Assembly: GCA_000708835.1 (NCBI GenBank)
Contig: DF237182.1
Location: 1-64,000, forward strand
From: Klebsormidium nitens
Taxonomy: Eukaryota; Streptophyta; Klebsormidiophyceae; Klebsormidiales; Klebsormidiaceae
DNA length: 64,000 nucleotides
Direction of reading: 5' to 3'
Positions within the stretch are counted from its first letter, which is position 1. The number at the start of each line of letters is the position of its first letter. A model generated the notes under the pieces. It ran no database searches and was not told the origin of the DNA. It saw only the letters and a program-made list of their open reading frames with translations. Shown one piece after another: positions 18,574-31,009 of the stretch. The position numbers were made by a program, and so were the translations under genes.

Positions 18574-20421
18574 GCTTCGTCTCAGCAGCTGCAGTCAAAA
18601 TGAAAGCGGATTTTTTTCAATCGGGAAGCATCGCTTTTGAGCAACTAGCTGGATGAGTTACTTCAAGAATGTATCCAACCGAGCGCAGGATTCAACAGCT
18701 GAGTACGTCCATTAACCTCTCCTTACGTATTATTGGGATCATGAAACTGCTCTTCCTCTCTTTGTCGTGCTGGTATCCGCAACAGAACAAAGACAGAGCG
18801 CACATAACCTACCTGCAAATGAATTTTGTGGACGTGGCCAGTACTGGAACTGGTTTGTGCAGATTGGGTGTGCACCTTTGTTCTATCTTCACCTTTCTTC
18901 GGGCTCTGATACCTGCTGTTCCTTACGTTGAGGACTTCTGAGTTCACCGTGCTTTTGGTACGTACCAATCATAAGATCAGAAAGTCCAAGGTTCTACGAA
19001 ACCTGCAGTCAAGCGTAAAGAAGCTCTCAGCCTGCACGGTTCTCCTGATCATCAGACAATCACCTTTGCACCTTAGTATCTCTGCGTTCTGATTAGAGTT
19101 TTCTCGATCCTGCTCTGGCTGTGAAAGCAGAGTGCGAGGTTTCCAGATCAGTGTCGCTTCTGCGGCAAGTCCCAATGAAGGGTTTTGTAGAGACACAACC
19201 ACGGTTTGTCACACGAACCACATTGGGCAGCTAGCTGTGGATTGAAAGGCAAGGTGGCCCGCGGGAGACTCTACTCGTTGCAAATGCCATGGCAAACCAA
19301 TAATGGTAACGCTAGTGTGTGCACACTAGAGTTTCCAGAGTGGCAAACCGTACCACTGCAATCACCCGTAGTAGAGTAAAAAGTGATCAAAGTGCCCAAA
19401 TTCAACTTATGTAGGTAAGTACATACATATCTCGCTGTGCCGTTGCGTCTTCGTTCCGCTGATGCATATGCAAAAGACTCAAAAGCGACCTGAAATCCTG
19501 AAACCGCTCCTATACTAAAAGTTACGCATGGACACAGCATCGACGGCCGAAGTCAGTTGTCAGAATTCCGCTCGCTTTTATGGACGGTCGAGCGGCGAGT
19601 CTGTACCAGCATAGCTTCTGCGGTGTTGCCAGCCCGTCCGTACGTAGGATTCTACGAATTTGAATCTTGTAAAGTGATGCATGACAGGTTTGACGCAGAG
19701 AGCTGTATACTTCTGCACACCAATTCTCATATAACATGTCTTCCTCGTGCAAAGCATGTCTTTTCATTCGCGAGCTGCAGCTCTAATTAAAGCAACTAGG
19801 CCGAGCAATGGCCTTGGATGCTCCACAGCCATGGTCGGCGATATAATGGAATTAGAATTCCCATCCGACCAAATGAAATCAAACCCAGCCATTGTAGCAC
19901 GTAAGTTGATGGTACACTAGGTAGCATCTCAGGTGAAACATTTCCTCAATATGTGTCCTTGATTTGCCAACAATCTGGTAATATGCCGAGGATCTCTTAG
20001 TAAGCGGTCATATGGATCAAAAGTGGCGCTGTTTTGAAATCTTATATCGAGCTGCAACCGGGCTAAATACCCCAATAAGCTTATAGTTCGTCTAATGCAA
20101 GGTCTTACTGCCTCGACATCTAAAATCAGTTGATCCAAGTGAAGTCCAGTCAATAGAAGGAACAACCTGTTTTATGTATGGTCAAAATGTTGGCACCAAC
20201 AAGTCTACAATCCATTAGCATTACAAACCACTGAGAGACCTGCACCTTTGAATTGAACTAACACCTTGTCCGACCCTCTCCTATGACAAATGATGAACAG
20301 AGTCATACAAAACCACTGGATGCCATTGACACCCTGGCGGCACCTATTACAACGCTAGCGTGCTTAGCATATTCAAGGAGCCAAGTTGTAAACAACCTCT
20401 TTTATCAACATCAAGGACTGC
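18574..20421. other. Intergenic DNA
   Basis: About 1.85 kb between the MLKL-like gene and the 3' end of the lipid-transfer gene, both minus strand. Only short, patternless open frames are present. The promoter of the MLKL-like gene must lie at the left end. No RNA gene or repeat was recognised. Confidence 0.4.
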
Positions 20422-21670
20422 CTACGAACAACCACTCCCAAACCAGCCACAAAAATAGCTGACCAGTGGAATTTTACAACAGGTTGGCCTGCCTGATGAT
20501 GGTGGTGGCACTTGGGCGGAAGCGGGAAGTGTGGTCAACAGCGGAAAGGCTTGCGTAAGGTTCGTACTATTTGTGGCATTCAGAGCAGTGCAATTCAAGC
20601 TTGTCAAAAGCGTTGCATTCAAAGGGTTGTTCAAGGAAGCCGTGACGTTGGCAGCGGTGCAGTTGGTGGCAAAGCTGGTGTTGCCGACGGTGACCACAAA
20701 AAAGGTGGTATTGTCGACCGTGTAGTTGCCCTGTAAGGTAGCCGTGGAGTTGAGTGCCTTTGCAAGGGCTGGCGCCACAGTCGCTCCTGGGACTGCACAT
20801 GAGAAGAAACTGGGATTGGCACCTCATGAAAGAGGAACAGGAGACACAGACAGAGAAAAGACGACAACTGCCAGAATCTCCATCCAAGATTGCACAATCC
20901 CGAGGCAGAGGACTAGGCTGTCAACGCCGGGTGATTTAAAAGCAGGAGGGTGCCTTATCCCAGTCTTATACCGCATCTGGGATGCTTCAGCTGTAACAAA
21001 CAAGGGGCGGCCCCCTCGACAAGGACCCCTTCCTGGCTTGCCCCACCTCTCCACAGATGTTCACAAACCTCAGCCTTCCTGGGCTTAACCGACAAAATTT
21101 AGACAGACCTTCAGAACCAAGAGCAGACTGGTGTTCGGGGAAGGTCTTTGGGGCTGTCACCTGGTGCACTGCCCTATTGGGCTTAACACCAACTCACTTT
21201 GCGAGCGCTCCAGTGACCTCTTACCCAAATTTGAAGGATGCTTTCCACTCCAATGGATCTTAAGACCAGTCCTTTCTGAACAGCACCGTGTACCAAATCC
21301 TAATGTGAATGCTGCAACCATGTTGCTTGCAGAAGTGCAGTGATGACTTACCATAGGGGCAATTGGAAGTGCCTGCAAGCGCCACTGTTGTGATTGGGAA
21401 CCCGCAGTTCAGAGCTATTTGAGTGATGTTGGAAGCGTCCAATTTGACGCCATACTGCCTGGCCAGGTCGAAGATGCCCGGGTCGCACAAGCACTTGTCG
21501 TCATTTGCAGCTCTGGCAGGATTACAACAGGCGGGCCCTGAGGGAGTGTCCAGGCAAGGCCGGACAGCTAGCAGCGTCTGCGTGCAGGAAAGGGACAGCG
21601 CCTCGCCCTTGGAAACATAAAGTAGCACCACAGTGAGCAGAACGGCGGACAGCACAGTTCGTCGCTTCAT
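20422..21670 (-). CDS. Secreted lipid-transfer protein with Asn-glycosylation-rich tail
   Basis: Two exons, 21670..21352 and 20792..20422, joining TAT G|TC in phase; 229 residues. A signal peptide opens the protein (MKRRTVLSAVLLTVVLLYVSKGEA). The eight-cysteine nsLTP/2S-albumin pattern follows: C..TLLAVRPC, ACC, KCLC, LNC and SNC, all in exon 1. This fold binds acyl lipids in a hydrophobic tunnel outside the cell, for example in cutin or surface-lipid export. Exon 2 encodes a tail with 11 N-x-S/T sequons in roughly 70 residues, then VPPPSSG and a short Cys-containing end. Many plant LTPG proteins have a similar linker before a GPI signal, but this end is only weakly hydrophobic. A further splice near the end is possible. 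Confidence 0.75.
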
Positions 21671-23464
21671 GTTCGCAGCTCCACAACAGCTCAAGCGATC
21701 CTGGCTTGACGTCCAACAGGGTCAGTACTCCTAAACAGACAAGACCTTGCAGTTGTCAGGAGACGCAGATAATCCGTCTCAGCCTTCTGTCTCTGACAAT
21801 CTAAAGTTGTGAAGGGAGGAACTGATAGCATGGTCACATCTGAGCTTTGGAAAAAGTTTGGGAATTGCGCCAAACAAATTCACGGTACCGAGAATGCCTT
21901 CCCGGTCACATCTACCAAGTTTTGGAAGTTCGGTAGCGAGGAGGGAACATTGAAAGCTCCCGTGATATCCGGGATAGTAATCATAGTACCAGTCTACGGA
22001 CGGGTCTTTTCGGAAGCTCTAGCTACCGAAACCTCGGTACCGAACTTTTGCGGAGTCCCAGCGTTTAGGGTCGGGTGTGTTTCTCGGTACCGAACATCGA
22101 TAAATTCGAGAGCTTGGTACCGAGAAAGCTCCAAATTTCACCGTCGGGACTCCAAAACGCGTAGATGTGACCATGCTATGAAACTTGTGAAAGCTGAAGC
22201 TCTGTTTTGCTGCGGCCAGCTTGAATGGAAGGAGACTGCCCCACCATACTCACCATGGCCCCATCTGGCATCTGGGGACTTGCTAGAGATGTTGAAGTTG
22301 AACCTTGGTCCTAGTCGCAAAGATACTTGCGACCCCTGGGTCCTGTACAGGATCTCAGAACTTTCCGATGCTCCATACAAAAACTCTGGACGGTTGAGAT
22401 TGATTTGTGACAAGTTGCAGTTTGACAAGTATTTAATTTATGGGCGTGTAAGCGGATGCATCCGCAGAGACGACCGGTCGGCGGTGAGCAGCAATTGCGT
22501 GTTTCACGTCGCCCCGATTTGCACCTGCCAAACATGAGGGCGACAACGAAGGTGACTTTTTGGTAATCAAGGACGCCGCGATAGCCACGTGGGTTCCCTT
22601 TGAAAGCCCACTACACAGGGATAATACTAATACTACTAACAGGGGACATGCAAACATATGCTGGACTTCATTAGAAAAATCCTATGGAGACACCCTTCGG
22701 GCTGTAAAATCTGAGATTAATAGTTAATAGTTTTTTTTGGATCTGGATCGTTGGATGGTGCTGATGGCAGCAAACTCGAGTTGCGGGCCATCGATTCGTC
22801 TGTTCTTGATGTTTTTGTTGATCCTTGATTTAGGTCGAATTGGGTACATAGATCATAGGTGGATTTGTGGGTGTACAAGAAGAATTCTAAACCGCAAGTC
22901 TTGGATGTCGGCGCGTGAATATGAGCAATATATTAAATGTACCCACAACCTCTGCAAATTAGATGCCAGGACGCTGGCGCAAGGTAGCCCGATCGACGGG
23001 CCAAAACATGGATCGGAAATTCACCGACTTCTGCGGTGCCAATGATTGGCACAACTTGTACTTACATGCTACATGTACAGGCTGTACCTTGTACATCCCT
23101 GAGTAAAACCGAGGTTGTTGATGAGACCTCTACCGGAATTCTCGCACGCGCATCGCATGACCCGTCACCCGGGTTTAATGATTTTTCACGTTCCCTAGTT
23201 CCCTAATTGTATGTGGTTGCTGGCAAGGGACACGAGCGCCACCAGCCTCGCGCATCCTGTAGCCCTCAGGTTTCTGTAGGTTGTGGCTAGCAGCAGGGCT
23301 TCTTCTTGTGAATCTCAGAACTTGGTGAAAGTGCGTTGCCAGTATCATAGCTTGCCGGAGTTCGCTTTCAAAGGGCCTTGAGCTGTTGATTGTAGGATTA
23401 CTTGGGCGAACAGGTCACAACGGTAGAGCGCTGTTGGAAAACCCATCTCTTACCACATACAATT
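21671..23464. other. Intergenic region between divergent LTP and CLPP6 genes
   Basis: About 1.8 kb holding the promoters of both divergently transcribed genes. An open frame at 22737-23045 (+) has no recognisable motif and was not called. Apart from the GGTACC cluster at 21883-22125, nothing could be assigned. Confidence 0.4.
21883..22125. repeat. Cluster of CGGTACCGA palindromes
   Basis: The palindromic core GGTACC flanked by C/T and G/A recurs at 21883, 22034, 22085 and 22114, with half-sites (GCTACCGAA, GGTAGCGAG) between. The cluster is upstream of the lipid-transfer gene in non-coding DNA. It may be degenerate repeat units or a cluster of protein-binding sites. Confidence 0.4.
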
Positions 23465-25367
23465 ATGGCGGCAACTCAGTGTGTGGCGTTGAAGTTGCAG
23501 CAAGTAGGCCTCTGTACAGCAGCACACAACAGGCAAACTACCTTGCATCCTGTCCAGAATGTTGTGCCCTTAAAACATGGCTCAGCGGCCCTTTCATCAC
23601 TTGGGAGCATCAGTCAGCGCTCAGCATTGCCCAGCACTGCGCACAGGAGACACAGAGCGCCAGCTTCGAAAGGCGCCGCTCGAGCCGAAGGGCTGCACTT
23701 GGAAAAGCCGGCAGATGACATTCTTTTGCAGTAAGTGGTACACTTGTGGTTGCAGGCATGTGGGATGCAAAATTGCTCTGCAGCCTGTTCTGAAAACAAG
23801 TCTCTGTGGTGGTAAATTGAAAAGGCTACGTTTGATGAGTGGTGATAACTAAAAGATGTGCCCAGAGTATTACTATGTCTGGTTTTGTGCCATCGAAAAG
23901 TGGTGGATGTGGTCGGGTCGGTGGTTCATCCCATGTGAAGGTCAGCCTGGCAGCACTAAAGCATTGATTGAAGATGGCGATCGCGGATTGCGAGAGCTGT
24001 TGGTTCATGATGCTTAGGGTTTTAAGCAGTGGGGGTGCCAATGGACTAGCCGTCTTGTTCATATGAAGATCATCCAGAAGAGGACGACGCTGTCCGCTCT
24101 CTGCGGCGCACTTCTTTTAAAGAGTGGTTTGCAGCCAAGCTGGTCGGGCTTCAGACGGCTTCCATTCCTCTCTCTTTGCAGAATCCCCTACACTCCCTCC
24201 CGACCAGTCCTGCCGAAGGCTCAGGAAGTGGTCACTCCGCGGGCCGCTCGAAGGAAGGGCCCCCCACCGATTGCGCCCACCATTTGGACGCCAGGTGGTC
24301 CCATCGACATGAACACACTGATGTTGCGCAACAGGTAAGCTTCAACGGGTTTACGTCTTACTGAAAAGATTCATGAACTGCGGAAGCATCTGCGGGATGA
24401 GTGCAACACAAGAGCTCAGACCCAATGGCCATGCGCACCAGAAAATTGTGCATCCCTTCAGCTTTGTCCTCCGAATGTGTATCCTCTGCCTTTGTAGGGG
24501 CTACCATTTGAATGCATTTTGTGTCGAGGTCCTCACTCTAGCATCGCTTCTGGCTTGCAGGATCATCTACATCGGGTCCCCGATCGACGGGCGGGTTGCT
24601 CAGAGCGTCATCAGCAGCCTCGTCACTCTGGCCACCGTGGACGAAGAAAAAGACATCAAGCTTTATCTCAACACCCCGGGGGGGAGCACGTACTCTGTTC
24701 TGGCCATCTACGATGCGATGACATGGGTGAAGCCTGACATCAGCACGGTGGCGTTCGGCCTGGCTGCCAGCCAGGGGGCACTGCTCTTGTCGGCAGGGAC
24801 GAAAGGGAAGCGGTTTGCAATGCCGAACGCCCGGATAATGATCCACCAGCCTTCGGGGGGCTGCGGGGGGACTATGGAGGACGTGCGCCGGCAGGTGAGC
24901 GACAATGATGTCATGTAGATAAAGTGTGTGCTGAGCAATCTTTGACAGTAAGGGGCCCATTGAAAGCCGGTTGTTTTGGAAAAAAGATGGATATGCACTG
25001 GAGGCCACTCGTTCGCGGTTCATTGCTGACCGCCATTTTTTGTCTCTGTCCTGGAGTTGTCAACTATAGCTACGCGAATCTATTTGTGCAGCCCATTCGT
25101 TTGGGAGCGGGCTCTGGCAGGTCAGGTGTGAATGCTTTGTGTGTATGCTTGCTCGTCTACCTTGAAGTCTTCTGAATGTCCTTCTTCATCTGCTCACAGG
25201 CTAACGAGCTGCAACAATCGCGTTCGAAACTAGACCTGATGTTCTCCGAGTTCACCGGGCAGGACCTGAAAACAGTGCAAACAGCTACAGAGCGAGATCG
25301 GTTCTTTTCGGCGGCCGAAGCTTGCGACTTCGGTCTCATAGATGAAATTCTGGAGACGGAGTATTAG
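23465..25367 (+). CDS. CLPP6: Plastid ClpP6 serine protease subunit of the Clp protease
   Basis: Four exons: 23465-23730, 24182-24334, 24561-24894 and 25200-25367; 306 residues with phases agreeing. Residues 1 to ~85 form a Ser/Arg/Ala-rich plastid transit peptide. The mature part matches plant ClpP6: IWTPGGPIDMNTLMLRNRIIYIG, TPGGSTYSVLAIYDAM, GCGGTMEDVRRQ and the ending GLIDEILETEY. The catalytic triad is complete: Ser210 in LAASQGALL, His235 in RIMIHQP and Asp284 in TERDRFF, so this is a ClpP, not an inactive ClpR. It would form part of the heteromeric stromal Clp core that degrades unfolded and regulatory proteins with ClpC/D chaperones. The start ATG was chosen because it opens a typical transit peptide. 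Confidence 0.92.
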
Positions 25368-26441
25368 AGCCAATTGAGCATGCAGACTGTTTGCGTAATA
25401 TCTCAATTCCCTAGCTTTCGAGGTCATGCATCCGGAGGTCCCTTTCTGCAGTCAGGCTGGCTCTTACGGGGTTGCGTCTTATGTTTCAGTCATTGCCACG
25501 CATGCCAATGTTGCTCAGGGCAAAAGAAGCATGACACGAAGTTCCGTTGACGTCCTCCGATTGTTCAATGTTGATGCAGATGTAGCACGCGCATGTCACT
25601 GCGCATGGCACACTGTTTGAACTGATAATATAAGATCCTCGCCTTACAATTGTTTGCTTTCTTACCCACCAACGAGTAGCTCAGTAAGATTTTCATCGAT
25701 CAACCGACAAACGGTTAAAGTGATGAGGATCCGGTTGTGGACGTTTTATAGAAGCCAACAATTTGGCAAACTCGTGACAATCGTTGACAATCAACGTTCT
25801 ATATAAGGCTGCATGATTTTTGCGCAAACACTTTGCCCTAGTAGTATGATATCGCAATCTGCATTCATAGTGAGTAGTCCGATTCGAATATGGCGTACAT
25901 GGCAATTGTGCAATTTTTGACAACCCTATGAAGAATTATGGTGCGGTGTAGTATCGCTGTCTGGATTCTTTTCAATTTAATGATAGCGCCGGCCTGAACA
26001 AGCCTTGGCTGCTCAAATTGGTGTCAAATCCATCGTAAGTCTGACTCGTGCGTATGTCATGACTGTGGATAGGGATTGCAGTTGATAGATCATGCGGAGC
26101 ACTGTAGTCTGAACTCAATGTCTGGCATCACGGAGAACATAATCGGCAACATAGATCAGTGTACGTAATGCACAGATCAAGGCGCTGTATGACATGTCCG
26201 ACCGTTAAGGGAAGCACTTACTCAAAGGCCGATTATTCCTTTCTAGTGTACAAAAGTCCGCACCAATGACGAGACACAAACCTCTTCGTTAAGAGATGTG
26301 CGATGGAAGCCCCAGCATTGGCTAGCTTACGGGAGCAAAACTTCCAATAGCAATCAAAAAGCAAAACCCACAACGCAAGCTCGACTGTGCTCATTGCTAC
26401 ACGTACAGCACCAAGCGGCCCGCAAACAAGCTGCGAGACTC
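25368..26441. other. Intergenic DNA
   Basis: About 1.07 kb between the convergent 3' ends of CLPP6 (+) and the glutathione transferase gene (-). Only short unsupported frames are present. No RNA gene or repeat was seen. Confidence 0.4.
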
Positions 26442-29400
26442 CTACTTCTTGGAAGGAAACTTCTTTTCCCGGTCATGGGGGGCCGAAAAGTCGGTGTTGG
26501 AACCAATGGGCACGATCCCAAACTTGTTAATCGACGGGTGGCTCCCGTAGTAGTGCTCCTTGATGTGGTGCATGTTGACCGTGTCCCCGATGGGCTTCAT
26601 CTGGAACAGCTCCTTGGTGTAGTTGAAAATGTTGGGGTACTCGCGGATGAGCTTCTTGTTGCACTTGAAGTGTACCACGTACACCTGGAGAGAGGGGACG
26701 TTGTGAGATAGGCTGTGACGTCAGCGGTTTGTGATGGGATCTAGTAAGCAAACCGGGCTTGCTTTGTAAGGCACGGCTGTAAATTGAGTGTACGATCCCT
26801 GAGAACGAATGACGAAACGTAGCTACGGCCTCCTCGGGGCACAGACTCAAGTCGCAATGGGAATGACATGATGTGCGACAGGATGTGCGTTAGAAGGAAA
26901 TAAAGCCCTTGAAAACGTGCATCGAGGCTGGCAGACGTACTGTTACACGAAGATGTACCTTAGGCGAGCATCCATGGAAAGCAGAACAGACTCAAGAGAC
27001 CAGGAATACAAACATCAGGGAGCCGAGAACGACACGGAAAAAGGAAGGAAACCGAGCAACGGCATGCAGAAGATCACAGACCAAAGCAGGGGCAAGACGA
27101 CCCTCACCTCGTCGAAGCGAATCAGCGTCATGAAGAGCCTGACGTCAGCCTCGGTCAGCACGTTGCCAGCAAGGTAGCGCTGCTTGGACAGAATCTCCTC
27201 CACCCGGTCCAGCGAGTTGAATAGGGCGGTCACAGCCTGCACACGTAGCAAAGTTGCGAGCTTGAAAGTTTGCCAGAAGAGCAGTCCTTGGTCTGCGGAC
27301 GGCGCCGATCCGTTTTCTCAGGCGTCCCGCACTTCTTCTTACAGAAGCCTGCTCTCCGGTTTATGTCCACCTCTGGGGAGCCAGAGAAGAGCTAGGGAAC
27401 AACCATTGAGTGAACAACTGGGCCCTATCGACTGCTGGGCACTTAGCATTGGTCTGCTATGCCAGCAACAAAGTCGTTGAGTCCATTGCTAGACTCTTTA
27501 AAAGGACTGGTCTGCTGATAAGAATGGCCAGTGGACGATCCCACTTTAACGAAGGGCTTCTGCGCAGCCCCACACGACTCCATCGACAGACATGCAACGA
27601 GAAAGAACGTATTCGGATAGCACCGCAAATGGGACTCCAACAAATGAAGCCACAGACCAACGAAAAGAACAACCATCAACACGAAAAGGACGTCGCCAAA
27701 CAAATCTGCAGTCCCACCTCTTCGTACGGTTTCTGCTTGGTTGCGAAGCCCGACTTGTACACGCCGTTATTGATGGTGTCATAGACCCACTCGTTGACGC
27801 TGTCAATCTCCTTCTGCAGCTCGGCGGGGTAGAGGTCCAACTCGGGGTGCTCCGCGATCGCGTTGAACTCCTTGTTGAACATGCGCGTGATCTCGGCGCT
27901 CTCGTTGTTGACAATTGTGTGCTTCTCCTGGAAGAGAAAACAGAGGGAAATGGTTAGAGGCGAGTTTGCCGTACGTAGTGGAATTCATAGGACTGTGTTT
28001 TCCTGTGACACAATGACGAATAGCCAGTCTCAAATGACGCCCTCAGATGACGCCAACTCGGGAACATTGTTTGAAATCACTGGAGGGATGCACACAATCG
28101 AAATAGTCTTCTTCTTTGCGTAGCCTTGACACAGCCAGCAGCTCATGAATCCGACGCATCTTGAAATTGTCAGAGCAAAGAAAAGGTTTCCAGCTCTTCA
28201 AATCTGACATATCACCAAGCGTCCTTGATACTGCCTCCCTCTGACGTCTCTAAACCGGGGGCTACGAGAAGAAGAGACGTCTAAGCCGAAGTTGCTATTA
28301 GAAGGGTCACAGCCAGTCTATTATGGATATGGAAAGAAGGTCAATATAGCGATGCTGCCTGTGACAAGCCCGCAAGAAGAAACATTGCAAAGAAAGCCCC
28401 GAAGTCTCATTCAAGAAGCTACCCGAATTTGACCCCCTTGACACTCCTTGGATTTTCGCCAACATTTTCAGGTCCAAAACCAGGGCTTACGTGAATCTGC
28501 ATAATACTTTGTAAAGCAGACATTTGCAGCCATATCCGAACTGAAACTTTTGAGAATGATTTGTTCAAAAAGTGAGGTAAGGAACCCGCGAACACAACTG
28601 GGGTCGGTTGCATGTACCTTGTCCCAGAGAACTGGCACGGTGAATTTGCCGGTGGACGGGTCCGCAATCTCATACAGGTCCCTGATGAACTTGGCCCCTT
28701 CCAGGGGGTCAGGCGTCGCGTCCGGCTCCTCATTGTCGAACTTGGCAAAGGCCCAGCCCATGTGAGAGTCGTCCGGATTGTCTGGGCGCGACCGCTCCCA
28801 CCGTGGCTTAGTCGTCTGCGAAAGAGACCCCCCAGATTGTCAAACTTTGCCCTCATGCTTAGTCACAAGGGTTTGAAGGCCCCAGAACTTTGGACAGTTA
28901 TCTATTCCAAAATCTAGAAGATGTTTCTTAAGGTTAAAAAGAGGACTTTTTGAGCAAGGTTTTGGGCCAAGGACACATGTCAGAGATGGGGTGGCTCCAA
29001 AAATACAATTCTTTAATCAAACGGCACAGGTCAGACCAATCAAAGGACTTGAACCAAACAAATTTCGAATCAACAATGTTTGCAAACTTGTGGCACTGAC
29101 CAGACAAAAAACTTTAGGCTTGGACGCCCTTTCTCCAAGCTCTTTTTCTGCCCTCTCAGTAGATTGTTTCACTCCTCGGCCCCTCAACTAATCAGGAAGC
29201 TTTCAAAAGATAGATCCACGAACCCGCATTTGCCTAGAAAAAGCTTTAGTCCAACATGGGGCTCTGAAGACACTGAACTCTAGAGAGAAATGTCTGAGTT
29301 CTGGACTTCAGTCCACGCTTGCAGTCCCAAACCTACATTTCCAAGCGTATGGCACAACTCTTTCAAAGACCGGCGAAGCACATGTGACACGATGATATGG

Positions 29401-30293
29401 CAGGGTTGCATGTGGCCCTCGACATGGGGTCAACAATCCAGAAGCAAGCCACATAAAGATGCACAGTCTCAAAAGTCACAAGATTGAGAGTATTTGAAGA
29501 CTGCTTACAGTGACGCTAATAGCGTGCTCCAGTCCTTTGAGCTTGAGGAAGGCCAGGCAGCGGCTGGCCCAGGGGCAGGCATAGCTTATGTACAGGTGAT
29601 AGCGCCCCGCCACTGCGGGGAAGCCGCTGGAGCCATCCGCTGTGATCCAGTTTCTGAAAGAGGAGTCCGTCCTCTTGAAGGCACCACTGGTGTCCATCTC
29701 ATCCAGGGCACTGCAGACACAGTACAAAGTCTCAGTCTGATAGGAGTTTGCTGCACGTCCAGAAGATTATGATTCTCACCAGGTCAATGGAGAAGATGAG
29801 GCAGCTAGGGATTGAGCACGATACCTGACATGAATGTGGCACTGACCAGCTACAAGGACTTGAAGCAAAGGCAGTCTGAGGCCAATTGACATGGCATTTG
29901 TAACTCTCAGTCCGATTTCACACGTTCAAAAGCGGCCATTGTATGACAAGCAGAGGTGAGGATTGGGGCAAACTAGGACTTCTCTCGGTCTCAATAAGGC
30001 AGCGGTTGCAGGACATAAGCGCAGCCCTACCTCCGGCCCTTTGTTTTGCCCTTGTCAGCATTCCCCTCAACCGGCGCCATGGTTGCACAGAAACGTCTGT
30101 GAAGTCCTGCAGAAAGGCGTTGCACAAACGTGCGCGGATACAAAGAATTATCAGCGATATGTGCGTGCCCTGCTGAAAGGAACGGGCAGGCGGTGCTGTG
30201 GTTTACTTTGCACTGGAGCGTCTTTTGTTCGAAAGATCTGCGAGCTAGCGGTGTCAGGGGCCGGGCCAGTAGGGAGGTGGCTGCTGAGGACAT
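26442..30293 (-). CDS. Glutathionyl-hydroquinone reductase (xi-class glutathione transferase)
   Basis: Six exons: 30293..30031, 29710..29509, 28815..28618, 27927..27718, 27236..27108 and 26684..26442; 414 residues with all phases agreeing. The N-terminal thioredoxin fold reads [15 protein letters not shown], then [15 protein letters not shown] with the catalytic Cys133. The xi-class C-terminal half includes [72 protein letters not shown] and the tail around [21 protein letters not shown]. These enzymes use glutathione to reduce glutathionyl-hydroquinones and other glutathionyl adducts. The first ~70 residues look like an organelle transit peptide. A second Met ([11 protein letters not shown]) at the end of exon 1 could start a cytosolic form. 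Confidence 0.92.
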
Positions 30294-31009
30294 GGACGAC
30301 TGAATTATGAGTTCAATATTTCAGAAAGACGCCGGCATCATGCAGTTGACGCACAGCATTGGCAGCATGGCTGCATTGCACAAGTGGACAGCAGACTTTA
30401 TGATTTATCCAAATCAGACCGCCCAGACCGCCATGCACTGGATGCAGCTCAGGCTGCTAGAAGCGTCGCAGTCGCCATGCGAAGCCTATGGGACAGCATG
30501 GAGACTGGGATTTTGGCGTCGAACCAAGTTGACGGAACATCGCCCCTTTGCTTTCGACGACAATGGACTTACACGACGAACGTCGGCTATTTACAGCAAC
30601 TCCGACAAGTTTCAATTAACACCGAGCACCGCTTCTTGCTGCTTCGTGCTAGGAACTAGATCGAACCGACCTCTTTCGATCAGCATCACGATGAGAAGAG
30701 CAGAGAAGCGAATCGACGGCTGGCGAATGCATTTTTGACTCAACCGCCACCGGTAGACTTTGATATTGACCGTTCGATGTATCAATGGGGGAGGTTTGTG
30801 AACAATCGACGGCTGACGATGTGTCGATACTTTCAGTCCGGCTTCTGGGCCCTGGCACAAACCGTGACAGGCCTTCCTGTGGCAGCTCTTTCGAGTCTTT
30901 CTTCGGCCTAGCTAGCGTTCGGAGAGCAATGAGGGGTTGAAGGAGCCGCACTGAAGGAAGCTGTTGAAGCTGCCAGCTGCATCTACAGGGTGTGCCACTT
31001 TGAGGAGCG
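30294..31009. other. Divergent promoter region
   Basis: About 0.7 kb between the divergent glutathione-transferase (-) and charged C2H2 protein (+) genes. It must carry both promoters. The open frame at 30307-30738 shows no family motif and was not called. Confidence 0.4.

Noticed and set aside
22737-23045. 102-codon plus-strand frame with a hydrophobic stretch
   Set aside because: No recognisable family, no supporting splice signals; the composition looks intergenic.
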